8,265 bases of DNA from an uncultured Eggerthellaceae bacterium. GTDB lineage: Bacteria > Actinomycetota > Coriobacteriia > Coriobacteriales > Eggerthellaceae. The notes under the pieces were generated by a model that was not told the DNA's origin, did no database searches, and saw only the letters and a list, made by a program, of their open reading frames with translations. Where the stretch lies: the NCBI GenBank assembly GCA_910589135.1, contig CAJUSL010000004.1:1-8265 (forward strand), given 5' to 3'. The translations under genes and the position numbers were made by a program. Below are positions 7,092 through 8,265 of this stretch, piece after piece. Each line of letters opens with the position of its first letter. The first letter of the stretch is position 1.

Positions 7092-8265
7092 CTACATCAG
7101 CGAGGCGAGCTTGTCGGTGACCCCGTTGGTCGAGGCGTGCGTGATGTTGTTCATGACGATGACGTCCTGGATGCCGTTCTGCTCGACGAAGTCGACGATG
7201 CTGCCCTTGTAGTAGCGGTAGTCGATCACGTACACCCGATGGAAGTTGTCCACCAGCAGCGGCGCGAACGCGTTGCCGAAGCTCTCCTTCACCAGCAGCA
7301 CCGACGAGTCGTCCTCCACCTGGGGGTTCTCTATTTCGACGAGCGGCTGGTCGCCGGCGATGAAGCACTGGTACTTCGAGCCCTTGTTCCAGCTGCTGAC
7401 GTCGGTGATCACCTTCGCGTTCTCCACCCAGTTGCCGTCGCGGTCCAGGTAGCGCATGGCGTTCGTGCCCGACGGCACGTGCGCGTCGACCTCGTCGGGG
7501 TTCGCCGCCATGGCAGGGTCGCTGAGCTTCTGGTAGAACGACCCCAAGAAGCCGTCGAACTGCATGAGCTCCTTGTCGTCGAGCGGCACCGGCTCGATGC
7601 CCGCCTCCTCGCAGAACTTCACATACGTGTAGTACGCGCCGAGTTCGGTCCAGTGGTGGTCGGTGCGGAAGTACAGGTACTCGTCGTTGTGCTCGCGCAG
7701 CGTGTCGAACGCGTTGACCTTCTTCACCTGGGCGCTCATGAGGCTGTCGTAGTACCTGATGGCGTCGCTTTGACTCGAGCCGCCCATCGCCTGCAGCTCG
7801 CCGTCGCTGAGCAGCACGCTTGACTGGTCGGGCACCAGGACGGAGAACACCTCGGCCTTGCCGTCCAGCTTCTCGGCGAGCGTGTTGATGATGGACGCGT
7901 ACTTCTTCGCCACGCTCTCGGTGAAGTAGTACTTGCTGTACGCGGCGCCGTTGTGCACGTACAGGCCGTCCATGATGCTGTTCTGCACCTCTTGCGCCAG
8001 CGCGTCCTCCTCCGGTGCGGAGAACTGCTCGACGTCGATCGTGCCGACCTCCTCGGGCTCGGCCTCGGGCACCTCCTCGGCCTCCTGCACGCCGCCGACC
8101 ATGGTCACCTCGGACTGGATGCCGTACAGCGACTTGAATTGCTTGTCCAGGCCCATGATGAACTCGCGCGGAGGATACGTGTCCGCGTACCACAGCGACA
8201 AATCGGAAAAGAAGCTGCCGCTCCAGAACGATTCCCACGTGAGCTCGGGAAACTGCGTCAGGTTG
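7092..8265 (-). CDS. DHHW-family (AlgX/SGNH-like) surface protein, N-terminus beyond window
   Basis: The last 390 residues of an extracytoplasmic protein of the DHHW family, related to AlgX/DltD-type SGNH hydrolase-fold proteins that act in O-acylation of surface polymers. The visible part begins NLTQFPELTWESFWSG, the conserved N-terminal FP..W...FWSG-type block, and continues into DLSLWYADTYPPRE. The signature DHHW is encoded at 7650-7661. The C-terminal nucleophile motif KESFGN is encoded at 7272-7289, with the candidate serine at 7281-7283, and the chain ends in VIVMNNITHAS-type sequence near the stop. An acidic Glu/Pro-rich linker follows the first block. The frame is open to the right edge, so the signal anchor and start are off-window. 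MBOAT acyltransferases are the usual partners of this family, but none is visible here. Confidence 0.9.
   Translation of the reverse strand, partial: NLTQFPELTWESFWSGSFFSDLSLWYADTYPPREFIMGLDKQFKSLYGIQSEVTMVGGVQEAEEVPEAEPEEVGTIDVEQFSAPEEDALAQEVQNSIMDGLYVHNGAAYSKYYFTESVAKKYASIINTLAEKLDGKAEVFSVLVPDQSSVLLSDGELQAMGGSSQSDAIRYYDSLMSAQVKKVNAFDTLREHNDEYLYFRTDHHWTELGAYYTYVKFCEEAGIEPVPLDDKELMQFDGFLGSFYQKLSDPAMAANPDEVDAHVPSGTNAMRYLDRDGNWVENAKVITDVSSWNKGSKYQCFIAGDQPLVEIENPQVEDDSSVLLVKESFGNAFAPLLVDNFHRVYVIDYRYYKGSIVDFVEQNGIQDVIVMNNITHASTNGVTDKLASLM

Noticed and set aside
5053..7212. 719-codon plus-strand frame across rlmD and the WYL gene
   Set aside because: It crosses two well-supported genes and the divergent promoter gap, and its product is compositionally skewed. 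It is a shadow frame.

Overview
The window is a GC-rich (by eye well over 60%) chromosomal segment carrying six protein genes and no RNA genes. Codon style, the TANNNT -10 elements, apparent leaderless starts and the gene set suggest an actinobacterial genome. My best guess is Coriobacteriia, Eggerthellaceae-like; this is recognition, not proof. Almost everything here is housekeeping. The least explained material is short repeated and palindromic DNA between genes, not a new protein system.

Layout. 1-1877 (minus) is ftsH, cut at its C-terminus by the window edge. 2001-2567 (minus) is hpt. 2568-2846 is a 279-bp intergenic region holding, read in the maf-to-hpt direction, a 120-bp nested palindrome with a terminator hairpin at its centre, one copy of a 43-bp repeat, an operator-like dyad and the hpt promoter. 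2847-5919 (minus) is a compact operon rlmD-like > tilS > maf, with a 4-bp ATGA overlap between tilS and maf. 5966-6994 (plus) is a WYL-domain regulator transcribed divergently from the operon across a 46-bp gap. 6995-7091 is a convergent gap holding the second, inverted copy of the 43-bp repeat. 7092-8265 (minus) is a DHHW/AlgX-like cell-surface protein, cut at its N-terminus by the window edge.

How the genes fit together. tilS, hpt and ftsH are a well-known bacterial neighbourhood, linking tRNA(Ile2) decoding, purine salvage and membrane proteolysis. Here maf (nucleotide pyrophosphatase) sits between tilS and hpt, and an rRNA/tRNA uracil-C5 methyltransferase leads the operon. The set is therefore RNA modification plus nucleotide hygiene and salvage, followed by the membrane protease. 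The WYL protein may regulate the divergent operon or itself. The DHHW protein probably belongs to a surface-polysaccharide modification locus that continues beyond the right edge.

Most notable observations: (1) a perfect 43-bp inverted repeat at 2615-2657 and 7005-7047, each copy downstream of the last gene of a transcription unit and in the same orientation relative to it; (2) a 120-bp palindrome exactly concentric with the maf terminator; (3) a dyad covering the -35 of the hpt promoter; (4) -10 elements placed 6 nt before the ATG of hpt and of rlmD, predicting leaderless mRNAs.
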